A stretch of 56,769 nucleotides of DNA from Nitrospira sp. (GCA_016873515.1 VGXB01000010.1:1-56769); one strand, 5' to 3'; counted from the stretch's first letter, positions 25,424-35,635 are shown. Numbers and translations: made by a program. Notes: a model not told the origin generated them from the sequence alone.

Positions 25424-27301
25424 GTGCCGATGGCGGATTTCAGCGTCCTTCCCTTGGTACGATGCAACAAGCTCAAACTGGTCGGAAGCAAAGCCCTTGG
25501 TTTGGCTCGACTCATGGCGGCTGGATTTCCTGTGCCTCCCGGCATCTGCGTGACGACTGAAGCCTACCGGCAAAGCTTGCTTGCATTGGGATTTACTCCA
25601 GCAGGCGCGCCCTATCATCGGGGTTTCCCCCTCCTCCCAGCTGACTGACGACGATTGCGAGTGGTCGCGCGCGAACTTTAAAGAAACGATGCCGGAATTG
25701 CCGAGTCCTGTGGGGAATTCCTTTCTTGAACTGTTCATGAACCAGTACATCATCGAACCCTATCGGCGGCTCGGCTGCCACATTCCCAATGACCTGACGT
25801 CAACACGCATCTTCCATGGACGTCCCTACCTGAACGTCACCTTGTTCCATATGCTCGTCACGCAACTACGTGGCGACCCAGCCCAGCTGCCGAAACAGAT
25901 GGACGGAGAACCGATCGCAGCTGCTCCGGTGGTGCATCCACTCGGCTGGCTCGCCTTCATCCGCACAGGAATCGTGCTGTCGAAGGAAATGCGACGCGCG
26001 GCCGCCCATGGCCCGGTGTGGTTCGCCGAGATGAAAACCATGGCCAAACACTTCGGATCGGAACAGATCGAAGTGCTGTCATTTGACGAGACGGTCAGGA
26101 AGCTCGATGAACTTGAGCGCACGGTTTCACCGGCACGAGCTCACGTTTGACATCGTGGACGGAGTGGCCCAATGCCTGCAAGCACTGGGCTTTCTGTTAT
26201 CACGCTGGCTGGGATCGGACTGGAGAGTCCTCTCAAACGAGGCCCTGCCTGGCTAAGGCACAGTCATTAGCGCGCAACAGATCCTGCGCCTCGCGGAAAT
26301 CATGGACATCGCACGGCGTGAACCGGCGGCAGAGGTGTTCTTCAACGCGGAGCCCTGGCTCCCCCCACACTTCCGCACGGCGCTGAAAGAAACGGCGTGC
26401 TTGCGCGCCTTCGACGCCTACATGGAAGACTATGGTCATCGCGGCATTGGTGAATCCGATGTCATGTCGTCACGCCTGGCCGACAAGCCTCAAGCGATTT
26501 TATCTGTACTGCGACTCCAGCTTGGAGCCACACCATTCGGCCGGAAAGAGGTGCTGTCGCGCCAGGAGCGCACCAGCGTGGAAGTGCTGGCAGAAATCAA
26601 ACGGCGTCTGGCCCGGCGGCTAGACCGATGGTTCATGTACCGCTGGTGGTATCGACGGTTATGCCGGTTTTTCGCCCTGCGGGAAGTCAACCGGCACCAT
26701 CTGATGTACTTTTCGACTGCAACGCACACCCTGCTGCTGCACCTCGGCGATCTGCTGGTCACACAAGGGAAGTGTGAAGCACGCGACGATATCTTCTTTC
26801 TCACCGTACAAGATCGAACCGATCTGGTATCCCAAAAGAACCGGAATTGGCGAGAAATCATTCGTGAACGCCGAGCTGAGCGAAACCGCAATGCCGCCAT
26901 CGAAATCCCCGACACCATCCGCGATTGGGAAACTGCCACGACCAGCAGCGTTTTCAATCGCTCCCATGGAACCGGACCATTGGTCGGCCTTCCCATCAGC
27001 GCTGGATCCGCAACTGGGCCGGTGCGGCTGCTCCGTTCTTTGACCGATTGGAGCAACGTGAAGTCGGGAGACATTCTCGTGGCTCCCGTGATCGACCCTG
27101 GCATGGCACCGCTCTTCGACATCGCCGGCGGTTTGTATCGTGGAAATGGGCGGCACACTGTCTCATGGCACGATCATCGCCTGCGAATACGGCCTTCCGA
27201 CCGTGGTCAATATCGAAGCCGTGATGACGCGCTTGGAAGAGGGACCGCGGGTGCGCCTGAATGCGGCTGCCGGCACCATTCATGTGGATCCCGGCCCCTG
27301 A
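25424..27301 (+). pseudogene. Decayed PEP synthase / PEP-utilising enzyme
   Basis: The N-terminus (VGSKALGLARLMAAGFPVPPG) is an ATP-grasp PEP/pyruvate-binding domain. It joins near 25600, through an apparent large internal deletion and frame change, directly to the end of that domain (QARPI). Further lesions are a frameshift near 26130, an in-frame TAA at 26254-26256, and a one-base frameshift near 27137. The C-terminal phosphohistidine motif GGTLSHGTIIACEYGLP is still readable in another frame up to TGA at 27301. Intact relatives interconvert pyruvate and PEP or phosphorylate other acceptors. At least four lesions mean no functional product is expected. Confidence 0.8.
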
Positions 27302-27465
27302 CACTCATTCCTTCGCAGCCGCTTCGATACCCGACTGATCCGGGTCGTGCGTGCCTTGACCTTTTACGATGGTTTACGTAGGCTCCGCTCACAAGATGAG
27401 ACGCCGTCTCATGATTCACGACTACGGACTGAACTGCCTTGCTGTTCGGGTGGAGTACCGAGCTC

Positions 27466-28827
27466 ATGAGTGACCTCTTGCTACCCGCCATGGGCCTCCT
27501 CGTCGGCCTGCTACTCGGCGGTCTGTTCGCCGGACTGTGGGTCTGGGGACGTCTGCGCATTCAATCGCAGCGGGCGGAAGCGACCACCGATGAGCTGAGG
27601 AAGCAGCTGGCGCTCGATCGGCAGGACAGAACCGTTCTCGGAAAAGAGCTGGCCGCCGCGCAGCAAGCACGAGCCGCCGCGGAAGCAAGAATCGAGGGCG
27701 TCACGAAGCAACTCGACGATCAACAATCGTTGCTCGATCAAGCCCGTCAAGAACTCCTGCATGCTTTCCAAGGCCTGTCCGGCGAGGCGTTGAAACAGAA
27801 CAACGAGGCATTTCTGAAACTGGCTTCGGTGTCGTTCGAGGCGCTGCACGCCAAAGCAGACGGCGCGTTGCAACAACGGCAAGCGGCAATCGACGGCCTG
27901 GTGCGTCCGCTGCAAGAATCCCTGCAACGGTATGATGAACACATGCGACAGCTGGAACACTCGCGCCAGTCGGCCTACGGCGGGCTGGATCAGCACCTCA
28001 AATCGCTGGCGGAATCGCACCAGCGGTTGCAGCAGGAAACAGGCAACCTGGTCAAAGCCTTGCGCGCACCCGCAGTGCGTGGGCAATGGGGTGAAATTAC
28101 GCTGAAGCGTGTGGCTGAACTCGCAGGCATGGTTGAACATTGTGATTTTGTGGAGCAGCAATCCATCACTGCCGAGGACGGCCGGTTTCGGCCCGATATG
28201 GTCGTACAACTCCCCGGCAGCCGGCGGATCATCGTCGACGCCAAAACTGTACTCTCAGCCTACCTCGATGCGCATGACGCACGCGACGATACGCAGCGGG
28301 CAGAAGCCCTGCGCCGGCACGCCGAGCAGGTGCGGAAGCGGATGGATGACTTATCATTGAAGGCCTACTGGTCGCAGTTCGACCGTGCACCGGAATTCGT
28401 CGTGCTTTTTCTCCCGGGCGAGCAGTTCCTCGGAGCCGCCCTGGATCAAGACCCTCGCCTCATCGAAGAAGGCTTCGCGCGCGGGGTGGTGTTGGCCACT
28501 CCGGCGACGCTCGTGGCCTTGCTCAGGGCCGTCGCCTACGGCTGGCGCCAAGAACGATTGAACGCCCATGCGGAGGAGGCCGGTCGGCTGGGCAAGGACC
28601 TCTATGAACGAATGGCCTTGCTGGCCGAACATTTCAACGACGTCGGTCATGCCCTGGGAAAGAGCGTGTCGGCCTACAACCGCGCCGTGGGATCCCTGGA
28701 AACCCGTATCTTGCCGGCCGCGCGCCGGTTCAAAGAATTGGGGGTCTCGTCAGACAAGGAGATTCCACTCCTCGAACCGGCGGAGCTTGTGCCGAGAAAA
28801 TCCCTACCGCTTGACACCGAACACTAA
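27466..28827 (+). CDS. rmuC: DNA recombination protein RmuC-like
   Basis: 453 residues from the ATG at 27466, with GGAG about 10 bases upstream. An N-terminal membrane helix (LLLPAMGLLVGLLLGGLFAG) is followed by a long coiled coil (about residues 30-200), then the RmuC nuclease-like domain with RGQWGEITLKRVAELAGM, RRIIVDAKTVLSAYLDA and PATLVALLRAVAYGW. RmuC proteins limit inversions at short repeats. A MazG-like gene follows 10 bases later. Confidence 0.9.
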   Translation: MSDLLLPAMGLLVGLLLGGLFAGLWVWGRLRIQSQRAEATTDELRKQLALDRQDRTVLGKELAAAQQARAAAEARIEGVTKQLDDQQSLLDQARQELLHAFQGLSGEALKQNNEAFLKLASVSFEALHAKADGALQQRQAAIDGLVRPLQESLQRYDEHMRQLEHSRQSAYGGLDQHLKSLAESHQRLQQETGNLVKALRAPAVRGQWGEITLKRVAELAGMVEHCDFVEQQSITAEDGRFRPDMVVQLPGSRRIIVDAKTVLSAYLDAHDARDDTQRAEALRRHAEQVRKRMDDLSLKAYWSQFDRAPEFVVLFLPGEQFLGAALDQDPRLIEEGFARGVVLATPATLVALLRAVAYGWRQERLNAHAEEAGRLGKDLYERMALLAEHFNDVGHALGKSVSAYNRAVGSLETRILPAARRFKELGVSSDKEIPLLEPAELVPRKSLPLDTEH

Positions 28828-28837
28828 AGGAGGCGGC

Positions 28838-29257
28838 ATGACCGACGAGCAGCAAATGGTCGAGGACTTTCATCGGAAATTTGAGATTGCGATTCAGTCG
28901 ACTCCCGCTGACCCAGCTGATGACACGAAACAGCTTCGCATCCGTCTCATCCAAGAAGAGTTCGACGAACTGAAAGAATCGATGGCCAACGGGAATTTGG
29001 CAGCGGTCGCCAAGGAAATGGCTGACTTACTGTATGTGGTCTACGGCACCGCCGTCTCCTATGGAATCGACATGAAGCCAGTTTTCCAGGAAGTCCACCG
29101 GTCAAATCTAAGCAAGGTAGGCGGCTACAAACGGGTCGATGGAAAGTGGGTGAAACCTCCGACCTACTCGCCAGCCAGACTCGAACCGATTCTCAACGCA
29201 CAAATGGAATTTGGAGCAGGAACAGGCTCCCCCCTGCGCACCACGCCGATGTCATGA
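28838..29257 (+). CDS. MazG-like nucleotide pyrophosphohydrolase
   Basis: 139 residues, AAAGGAGG 4 bases before ATG. The all-alpha NTP-PPase metal site is visible as RLIQEEFDELKESM followed by KEMADLLYVVYGTAV, with two acidic pairs. The C-terminal GKWVKPPTYSPA is common in phage-like phosphoribosyl-ATP-pyrophosphohydrolase-type members. It probably hydrolyses nucleoside triphosphates or related substrates. It lies in one unit with rmuC and the PilZ pseudogene, whose ATG overlaps its TGA. Confidence 0.8.
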   Translation: MTDEQQMVEDFHRKFEIAIQSTPADPADDTKQLRIRLIQEEFDELKESMANGNLAAVAKEMADLLYVVYGTAVSYGIDMKPVFQEVHRSNLSKVGGYKRVDGKWVKPPTYSPARLEPILNAQMEFGAGTGSPLRTTPMS

Positions 29258-29749
29258 TCAAACTCATGAAAGTACTCCACTGCCCAAGCTGTGGAACACC
29301 GGTTGTTCGTGCCACCTATAATGAAGGAACGGTTGAGAAGCTGCTCGGCCGCTTCAGCATGCACCCATTTCGTTATCAACTGTGCACGGGACGATTTCAT
29401 TCCTTTGGACCGGATTCCCGGACGCTAGCCACGCAATCGACTGCCGGCAATACAAGCGCTTGCCGGTCTCGTTCACGCCGAAACGTTCGCCGATACCGCG
29501 CACGGAGTTTGGGACCGCATTACGGATATTTCCGTGGACAGTTGCACGGTCGAAACCGCTGCGATTCTACCGTTTGGGACTTTCATGGGCCTCATGATTA
29601 CGCCTGCCTCCGACGAAGAAGCGATCACAGTCGAGACTGCTGCGATGTGTTCCGTGCGGAGCGAGTCGATGAGAGTCCATTTTCTAGAATTGCCCTCAGC
29701 CGACAAGGTCCGTCTCAGCCAAGTCATCCTCAGCTTGCTCGTCAACTAG
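29254..29749 (+). pseudogene. PilZ-domain protein broken by two frameshifts
   Basis: Three reading frames must be joined. The first begins MIKLMKVLHCPSCGTPVVRA. The second carries the PilZ-type stretch CRQYKRLPVSF (around 29450-29470). The third carries DISVDSCTVETAAILPFG and ends VILSLLVN. R-xxx-R and D-x-S-xx-C in this order match the c-di-GMP-binding PilZ fold. The ATG overlaps the previous stop. Intact relatives would sense c-di-GMP. Confidence 0.6.
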
Positions 29750-29803
29750 AGCGTCCCTCCTCCAACCTCTTTTTCTAATCCAATGGCTTGGCGGAAAGGC
29801 CGG

Positions 29804-30664
29804 CTAGCGGTACCCAGAAGGCTTTGCGACCGTGAGATTATCGATGAGTCTAACAGAGCCGAGACGGAGGGCACCGAGCAGAACGGCCTTGGACGTCACA
29901 ACAGAAAGCGGCTCCAATGTCCAGGGGTTGCACACCGCAAAGTAATCGACTGTCAACTTCGATTCGTGCCTGACTACCGTGGCCATCGCAGATTGAACCA
30001 CCGATGCATCCGTCGTCCCGTTGCGAATTGCTTTAGCCCCTACCAGCAGACTCTTGTAGAGCGCGGGCGCGGCGATCCGTTCCTCCGGTGAGAGATATAC
30101 ATTGCGTGAACTCATCGCCAAGCCGTCCGGTTCACGCACGGTAGGACAAACCATGATCTCCACACCCATGTTTAGATCCTCGACGAGCTGCCGCACCAGG
30201 GCCACTTGTTGATAATCCTTTTGACCAAACAGGGCGAGATGAGGCCGAACGATGCCGAAGAGTTTCGTCATCACAAGTGCGACGCCGGCGAAATGGTGCG
30301 GCCGCGCTTCCCCCTCCCATCGTGCGGCAATCGCCGGAACGGCCACAACTGTCTGACATCCCACTGGGTACATAGCCGACGCAGAAGGTTCGAAACAGAC
30401 ATCTACGCCTTCCTGTCGGCATAACTCACGATCCTTCCCAATCGGGCGAGGATACTTGGCTAAATCTTCAGCCGGTCCGAACTGCGTCGGATTGACGAAG
30501 ATGCTGACGACCAGCGCGTCGCATCGTAGACGCGCAGCCCGAATGAGGGCCCGATGGCCACCGTGCAGAGCGCCCATCGTCGGGACAAACCCGATTATAA
30601 CCCCTTCGCGGCGAAGCCCTTCACTCCAAGTTGTCATGAAATCAACGCTACGGATGGTCTTCAT
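29804..30664 (-). CDS. panC: Pantoate--beta-alanine ligase
   Basis: 286 residues from the ATG at 30664, which overlaps the folK stop as ATGA. FVPTMGALHGGHRALIRAA holds the ATP HIGH-like motif; SIFVNPTQFGPAEDL and FGQKDYQQVALVRQL and MSSRNVYLSPEER complete the set. It makes pantothenate from pantoate and beta-alanine with ATP. It follows folK in a two-gene unit. Confidence 0.93.
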   Translation of the reverse strand: MKTIRSVDFMTTWSEGLRREGVIIGFVPTMGALHGGHRALIRAARLRCDALVVSIFVNPTQFGPAEDLAKYPRPIGKDRELCRQEGVDVCFEPSASAMYPVGCQTVVAVPAIAARWEGEARPHHFAGVALVMTKLFGIVRPHLALFGQKDYQQVALVRQLVEDLNMGVEIMVCPTVREPDGLAMSSRNVYLSPEERIAAPALYKSLLVGAKAIRNGTTDASVVQSAMATVVRHESKLTVDYFAVCNPWTLEPLSVVTSKAVLLGALRLGSVRLIDNLTVAKPSGYR

Positions 30665-31218
30665 GGGGTCTGACCAGAACTGCACGTCGGACGCAAGCCG
30701 TAGTGGGTTGAGGGCTGAGGAAAGAGCAACCGGACTTCGGAAGTGTCCGTGTTTTCCGCCAGCAGCTGAGTGATGGTTCGCTGGAGCGTCGGGTGCACGA
30801 ACAATGGATCGAGCTCACTCATCGGAATGAGCACAAAGCGGCGCTGGTGCAACCGTGGATGCGGCACCACCACGTCTGGATCGTTGATCATCTGATCGCC
30901 GTAAAACAACAGATCGAGATCGATCGTCCTGGGGCCGGACCGGTGATCTTGGTCACGCCCCAGCGACCGTTCTATTTCTCGCAACACCATGAGGAGGCTC
31001 CTGGGCATGACATCGGTTTCGAGTTGCACGACGCCGTTGAGAAACCAGCTGTCGCCCGGATCAGTCCCATCGTGGACCGGTTCCGTTTCATACAGGAGGG
31101 AGATACCCGCTACCCGTGAATGGGGCAACAGGCCAAGTAACGTGATTGCCCGGTTGCATAAATCGATCCGATCGCCAGCGTTCGATCCGAAACCAATGTA
31201 GGCGGTCTCACGGGACAT
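30661..31218 (-). CDS. folK: 2-amino-4-hydroxy-6-hydroxymethyldihydropteridine pyrophosphokinase
   Basis: 185 residues from the ATG at 31218; two TTG codons upstream are unlikely starts. YIGFGSNAGDR and GPRTIDLDLLFYGD are the HPPK signature, and VPHPRLHQRRFVL follows. It pyrophosphorylates the pterin precursor in folate synthesis. It is translationally coupled to panC. Confidence 0.92.
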   Translation of the reverse strand: MSRETAYIGFGSNAGDRIDLCNRAITLLGLLPHSRVAGISLLYETEPVHDGTDPGDSWFLNGVVQLETDVMPRSLLMVLREIERSLGRDQDHRSGPRTIDLDLLFYGDQMINDPDVVVPHPRLHQRRFVLIPMSELDPLFVHPTLQRTITQLLAENTDTSEVRLLFPQPSTHYGLRPTCSSGQTP

Positions 31219-31316
31219 GGTGCTCAACAATGATGAATGTTCAATGGTGAATGTTGAGTTTCAATGCGCAGCCACTTGGCAATTCAACATTAAACGCTAA
31301 ACATTCAACACTCGCA
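31219..31316. repeat. Intergenic imperfect inverted word repeat
   Basis: Short words such as TGAATGTTGA and TCAACATT recur in opposite orientations around 31230-31315, giving a long imperfect hairpin between dapL and folK. It could stabilise or end mRNA. Confidence 0.45.
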
Positions 31317-32492
31317 TTAAAAGCCAGCGCGCTTGATTCGTTCCACCGCTTCGACCAATCGCTCTTTCGACGTACAGACCGTCATGCGGATATAGCCTTC
31401 ACCCGGCGCGCCGAATCCGTTGCCTGGCGTCGTCACGATGCCGGTCTTTTCCAGTAAATGCGCGGTAAAGGATGTGGACGTATAGCCCTTCGGCACCCTC
31501 ACCCATATGTAGAAAGCCGCGAGTGGCGCATCGACTTCGAGCCCGAGTTGTTTCAGGCCCGGCACGAGCGTGTCGCGCCGTTCTTGATAAATTTTGCGGA
31601 TACCGTCGGTCACCGAATCAGGGAGGCCCAGCGCCGTGACACCAGCTTTTTGCACGGCTTCGAACACTCCGGAGTCCAAGTTGCTCTTCACTTTGCCGAG
31701 GCCGGCCAACACGTCCTTATTTCCGACTGCGAAACCGAGCCGCCAACCGGTCATGTTGTATGTCTTCGACAGGGAATGGAATTCGATTCCCACATCCTTG
31801 GCGCCTTCAACCTCGAGAAAGCTGGCCGGCCGTTTTCCATCGTAATAGATTTCCGAATAGGCTGCATCGTGACAGACGATGACTTGATGTTCCTGTGCAA
31901 ACTCCACCACGCGCTTGAAGTAGTCCTTGCTCATGATGACTGACGTAGGGTTATTGGGGGAATTCAGCCACATCAACTTGGCTTTTTGAGCCACGCCCTT
32001 CGGAATTGCCTCAAGGTCCGGCAAAAACCCGTTGGCTTTGGTCAGTGGCATGATGTGCGATACGCCGCCAGAAAAACTCGTTCCGACCGGGTAGACCGGA
32101 TAGCCAGGGCTCGGCACCAGCACCACATCGCCGGGATCCACGAACGCCAGATGGATATGGCCGATGCCTTCTTTCGAGCCGATCAAGGTCAGCACTTCGT
32201 TGGCCGGATCAAGCGTCACATTGAACCGGCGCTTGTACCAATCGGCTACGGCTTTCCTAAAGCATAACATCCCTTCATAGGACGGATACTGGTGATGCTT
32301 GGCATCCTGAGCTGCCTTGGCAAGGCTGTCGATAATGGATGCCGGTGTCGGCAGATCGGGGTCACCGATACCGAGGTTAATAATATCTACGCCCTTTGCA
32401 ATCGCCGCCTGTTTCATTTTATCGATGGCGGCAAACAAATACGGAGGGAGTGTCTTAATTCGAGTTGCAATCTGGATCGGGAAACCTGCCAT
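31317..32492 (-). CDS. dapL: LL-diaminopimelate aminotransferase (DapL-like)
   Basis: 391 residues. It is a fold I PLP aminotransferase: NLGIGDPDLPTP, PSPGYPVYPVG, WLNSPNNPTSV, and HSLSKTYNMTGWRLGFAVG with the PLP lysine. GIGDPD with KTYNMTGWR fits the LL-DAP aminotransferase / ALD1 group, which converts tetrahydrodipicolinate to LL-DAP in one step. With dapA, dapB and lysA in this window that gives a short lysine route needing only DapF elsewhere. An alternative is a general aspartate/alanine aminotransferase. Confidence 0.85.
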   Translation of the reverse strand: MAGFPIQIATRIKTLPPYLFAAIDKMKQAAIAKGVDIINLGIGDPDLPTPASIIDSLAKAAQDAKHHQYPSYEGMLCFRKAVADWYKRRFNVTLDPANEVLTLIGSKEGIGHIHLAFVDPGDVVLVPSPGYPVYPVGTSFSGGVSHIMPLTKANGFLPDLEAIPKGVAQKAKLMWLNSPNNPTSVIMSKDYFKRVVEFAQEHQVIVCHDAAYSEIYYDGKRPASFLEVEGAKDVGIEFHSLSKTYNMTGWRLGFAVGNKDVLAGLGKVKSNLDSGVFEAVQKAGVTALGLPDSVTDGIRKIYQERRDTLVPGLKQLGLEVDAPLAAFYIWVRVPKGYTSTSFTAHLLEKTGIVTTPGNGFGAPGEGYIRMTVCTSKERLVEAVERIKRAGF

Positions 32493-32573
32493 GATGCCAT
32501 CCGCTCCTTTGCTAGGTAATGGGCTCCGAGATTGAGACGAAGGTCTTAGGCTACTTCAGGATGGAGACAGTAA

Positions 32574-33257
32574 TCAACGACTGGATCGAAGCACATGGCC
32601 GATGAGCTGATCAGCCGCTTGATGGAGTTGGGGAAGTTTAGGCAAAGCCGTCGTTTTCACGGCCTGCGTGGTGAGGCACGCTTTCATCAAATCTGGCGCA
32701 CACTCACGACACAACGCATCGATGCCAGCCTGTTCCATTTCCAGATGGAACAAGAGCCCATACGCACGAGAACCATAACGGAATGCCTGCAGAGGCGCGA
32801 TCTCAGAAGCCACCAACGGTACGCACTCGTTCGGCAAGTCGAAAATTTCCCCGTGCCACTCGAAGACCTCGAAGGATTCAGGCCATGTGCCAAACACAGG
32901 ATCCTGCTTGGCTTCAGCAGTCAGCTGGACTTGCGTCATCCCGATTTCGAGCGCCTTCCCGGACCGCACGGTCGCGCCGAGCGCCTTCGCCATGAACTGA
33001 CTGCCAAGGCAAACCCCAATCACCGGCGTTCCGGATTTCAGTACCGACCGGATGAACGCCGTCTCGTCGGCAATCCATGACTCGGAATCATTCACCGACA
33101 TCGGCCCGCCCATCACAATCAGCAGGTCTCCTGGATCTTTGGGTAGGCCGTCCTTTGGCACGAGATGATAGTCAAGCTGAACATCCCGCCTGGCCAGTGA
33201 GGCCGCAAAGGCCCCTGGGCCTTCAAAGGGAACATGCTGGAGACAAACCGCGCGCAT
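32574..33257 (-). CDS. Class I glutamine amidotransferase-like protein
   Basis: 227 residues, GGAG 5 bases before ATG. GVCLGSQFMAKALG holds the nucleophile Cys; FEWHGEIFDLP and LLFHLEMEQ give the His and Glu of the triad. It lacks a synthetase domain, like GuaA-type stand-alone amidotransferases. The acceptor is unknown. Confidence 0.85.
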   Translation of the reverse strand: MRAVCLQHVPFEGPGAFAASLARRDVQLDYHLVPKDGLPKDPGDLLIVMGGPMSVNDSESWIADETAFIRSVLKSGTPVIGVCLGSQFMAKALGATVRSGKALEIGMTQVQLTAEAKQDPVFGTWPESFEVFEWHGEIFDLPNECVPLVASEIAPLQAFRYGSRAYGLLFHLEMEQAGIDALCRECAPDLMKACLTTQAVKTTALPKLPQLHQAADQLIGHVLRSSR

Positions 33258-33446
33258 CGATACTCCGATGAGTCTTCAATACCCTTCGCCCCCGGGTCGT
33301 ACTGATACACGGTTTCATGATACGCCGCAAGCCTGAATCAGACTGGAGGTGATCCATAACACACAGTGGGCATTCTATGGTATCGGCCCCGGTGAGATCG
33401 CCTTCTTTCCTAGCCCTTTCCGCTTGCTCTACGCTACAATCTCACC

Positions 33447-33951
33447 ATGCAGCATCAGATCAAAACCACCGAAGACCTTCGTTGGCTGATTGCCCACACA
33501 GGCGGATTCCGTTCTGGCTATGTGACCGATGTGCAGATGTCGAAGCGCCGCCTCTTCGACGAAGAATCAGGACGGGAAGTGCCAGCAGGCACGACGGTAT
33601 CCGTAACGATCCGTTACCAAGTGCGCGAACTCGTGTGCGTGGCCAGGTTACTGATGACCAGCGACGATTCAGTGGGAAGGCGATCTCATTCCCACCGGCG
33701 ATGGGTGGTCTACCCAGACCAACATGGTCCACGTGATGGCGTACAGCTTGGCGGAGAGTCAAGGCTTCGGGCTGGTGTTGCAAGTCCTCGGCACTAAAGA
33801 TCGGCAGATCTGCCGCATCCTGGAAGTGCTCGCCGACCACATAACCCAGTATTTTCCAGGGAATTGCCTGGTCGGAACGATCATTATCCCAGGACGTGAA
33901 TGGGAAAGCTGGCTCGCGCAAGAGGGCCGGACGGCACTCGGAGGCAAATGA
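33447..33951 (+). pseudogene. Frameshifted hypothetical gene
   Basis: The first frame, MQHQIKTTEDLRWLIAHTGG onward, includes GREVPAGTTVSVTIRYQV and looks protein-like to about 33660. The same protein appears to continue one frame over as WEGDLIPTGDGWSTQTN, then MAYSLAESQGFGLVLQVLG to LGGK at 33951. A single-base indel near 33665 explains this. The family is not recognised. Confidence 0.5.
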
Positions 33952-33987
33952 CGGGACCAGACGCTGGACGTTGAAGATGCGCGTGAA

Positions 33988-34725
33988 TTAGTGGGCAGGT
34001 TCGTGGGAATAGCATCCATTCCCGTTGGAATAGCTCGCCACCCCGTTGTCGTGTGCATATCCGGTGGTATTGTGTTCCGCACCGGCGCAATCCACTTGGC
34101 TGCAAGCATTCTTTCTGTTCTCACACTCCACCAGCGCCCACAACCGAAGCGGGTTGACCTTTTGATTTCTGGTGACGTGCAACGAAGTGCCTTCCAGCAC
34201 CGTATTCAATGAGAGATCGGTTCTCCAACCCAAGTGTTTGGTTAGCGGCGAGAGGACCCGTTCCACCGCGTTGATGACCTTGTTCCCATTGCTGAAGTGA
34301 TTCAACATGATGATACGGCCGCCGGACCGGCAGACACGAATCATTTCGTTGACAACCTTCCGATAATCCGGCACCGCCGTGACGACATAAGCGGCAACAA
34401 CCGTATCAAAGCTATCATCGTCGAATTCCATCGCTCCGGCATCCATGATCTGGAGTTGCACATGCGAGAGCTGTTGGGCTTGAGCCCGTTCCCTCGCCTT
34501 CGTCAGCATACCTTCCGAGAGATCAATTCCAACGATGCGGCAATGATTGGGATACATAGGAAGAGCGATGCCGGTTCCCACCCCGACTTCCAAGACATGT
34601 TCGCCAGGCTGGACATTCAGATTGCGAATGGCCGATTCGCGCCCCTCCTGAAACACTTTTCCAAAGACCTGATCGTAGAAGCCCGCGTAAGTCGTATACA
34701 CTCGTTCGATCTTGTCGCGATCCAT
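33988..34725 (-). CDS. Class I SAM-dependent methyltransferase
   Basis: 245 residues from the ATG at 34725. VLEVGVGTGIALPMYP is the SAM-binding motif I, VGIDLSEGMLTKAR motif II, and FDTVVAAYVVTAVPDYRKVV follows. It resembles phosphatidylethanolamine N-methyltransferase (PmtA)-like enzymes. The last 40 residues are an odd Asn/Gly/His-rich tail (SYSNGNGCYSHEPAH). The substrate is not certain. Confidence 0.85.
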   Translation of the reverse strand: MDRDKIERVYTTYAGFYDQVFGKVFQEGRESAIRNLNVQPGEHVLEVGVGTGIALPMYPNHCRIVGIDLSEGMLTKARERAQAQQLSHVQLQIMDAGAMEFDDDSFDTVVAAYVVTAVPDYRKVVNEMIRVCRSGGRIIMLNHFSNGNKVINAVERVLSPLTKHLGWRTDLSLNTVLEGTSLHVTRNQKVNPLRLWALVECENRKNACSQVDCAGAEHNTTGYAHDNGVASYSNGNGCYSHEPAH

Positions 34726-34737
34726 GATCTTCCCCAC

Positions 34738-34984
34738 ACCTCAAGCGACCTGTACCCTGCAGAGCGGCGACACAGTGCCGAAGACCGCTAAATCGATACA
34801 AGATGAACGCTACTAAGCAGAATGTCCGCGCAGTGTGCAGACCTACTCAAGCCCCAAGCGGAGGCTACTGTAGCCAAGTCCCTCCACTGAGTCAACCAAC
34901 TTCTACGGCATTCTGTGCCTGTCCACTCTCGATCTCACACTGCAGCTTGATTCACGTTGGGCCCCTGTGGGATAGGTACCTGGC
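34738..34984. other. Intergenic, nothing recognised
   Basis: Separates divergent genes. No reading frame, repeat or promoter is clear. Confidence 0.3.
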
Positions 34985-35635
34985 ATGGTGTTAGCGGGAC
35001 TGCTTGCCAGCGTGTTGTTCAGTGGGCTGATCCTGGGCGATTGGCTCTACTTTGTCCGGTTCACACCCGATGCCGTCCGCTATGGCTGTCGTGTTGCCAG
35101 AAGCCAGGATCGGTGGACGGCCAGTACCATTGAAACGGTCCACCGCCGATTTTCTCCCGATGGCGTGCTCATGCTGCCACATGGAATCGCGCGATTTTAT
35201 CCAGATCTCTCCCAAATCGCGATTCGCCCCAAATACCGCTTCTTTTCGATTGGATTCCGCTCGGCCTGGCCGGTCAAGGGGCTCATTCACCTCTCAGCCG
35301 GAGGTCAGGCTGGAGACCAAGCATTGGACGCACTTTGGGTTAAGCGCATTCCCTGGTCGTCGACGCTGATGACGTTACTCTGGTTCGGTATGGTCGTGAT
35401 CGGCTCGCTGGTGTTTATCGTCACCTATGCATGGGACGGAGGATTTGCTTCACTGGAAGGAGTCTTCATGGGAGTGGGCCTCGTCGCCGGCGCCCTACTC
35501 GTTCTGGCGGCTGGATTGGTAACCGTGACGATATCCTACCGGTTAGAACACAACCGCCTCATGAAAGTTTATGAGGAGCTGCTTGACGCGCTCGAAGGAA
35601 CAGTTCCTCCCAGCTCCAATCCCGTTACGCCGTGA
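34985..35635 (+). CDS. Membrane protein of unknown function
   Basis: 216 residues with an N-terminal hydrophobic segment (MVLAGLLASVLFSGLILGDW), a soluble middle, and two further membrane helices about 130-180 (LMTLLWFGMVVIGSLVFIV and VFMGVGLVAGALLVLAAGLV). No known motif. It converges with the next gene, overlapping by 11 bases. Confidence 0.65.
   Translation: MVLAGLLASVLFSGLILGDWLYFVRFTPDAVRYGCRVARSQDRWTASTIETVHRRFSPDGVLMLPHGIARFYPDLSQIAIRPKYRFFSIGFRSAWPVKGLIHLSAGGQAGDQALDALWVKRIPWSSTLMTLLWFGMVVIGSLVFIVTYAWDGGFASLEGVFMGVGLVAGALLVLAAGLVTVTISYRLEHNRLMKVYEELLDALEGTVPPSSNPVTP

Noticed and set aside
27511-28209. 232-residue minus-strand frame opposite rmuC
   Set aside because: Shadow of the coiled-coil codons of rmuC.
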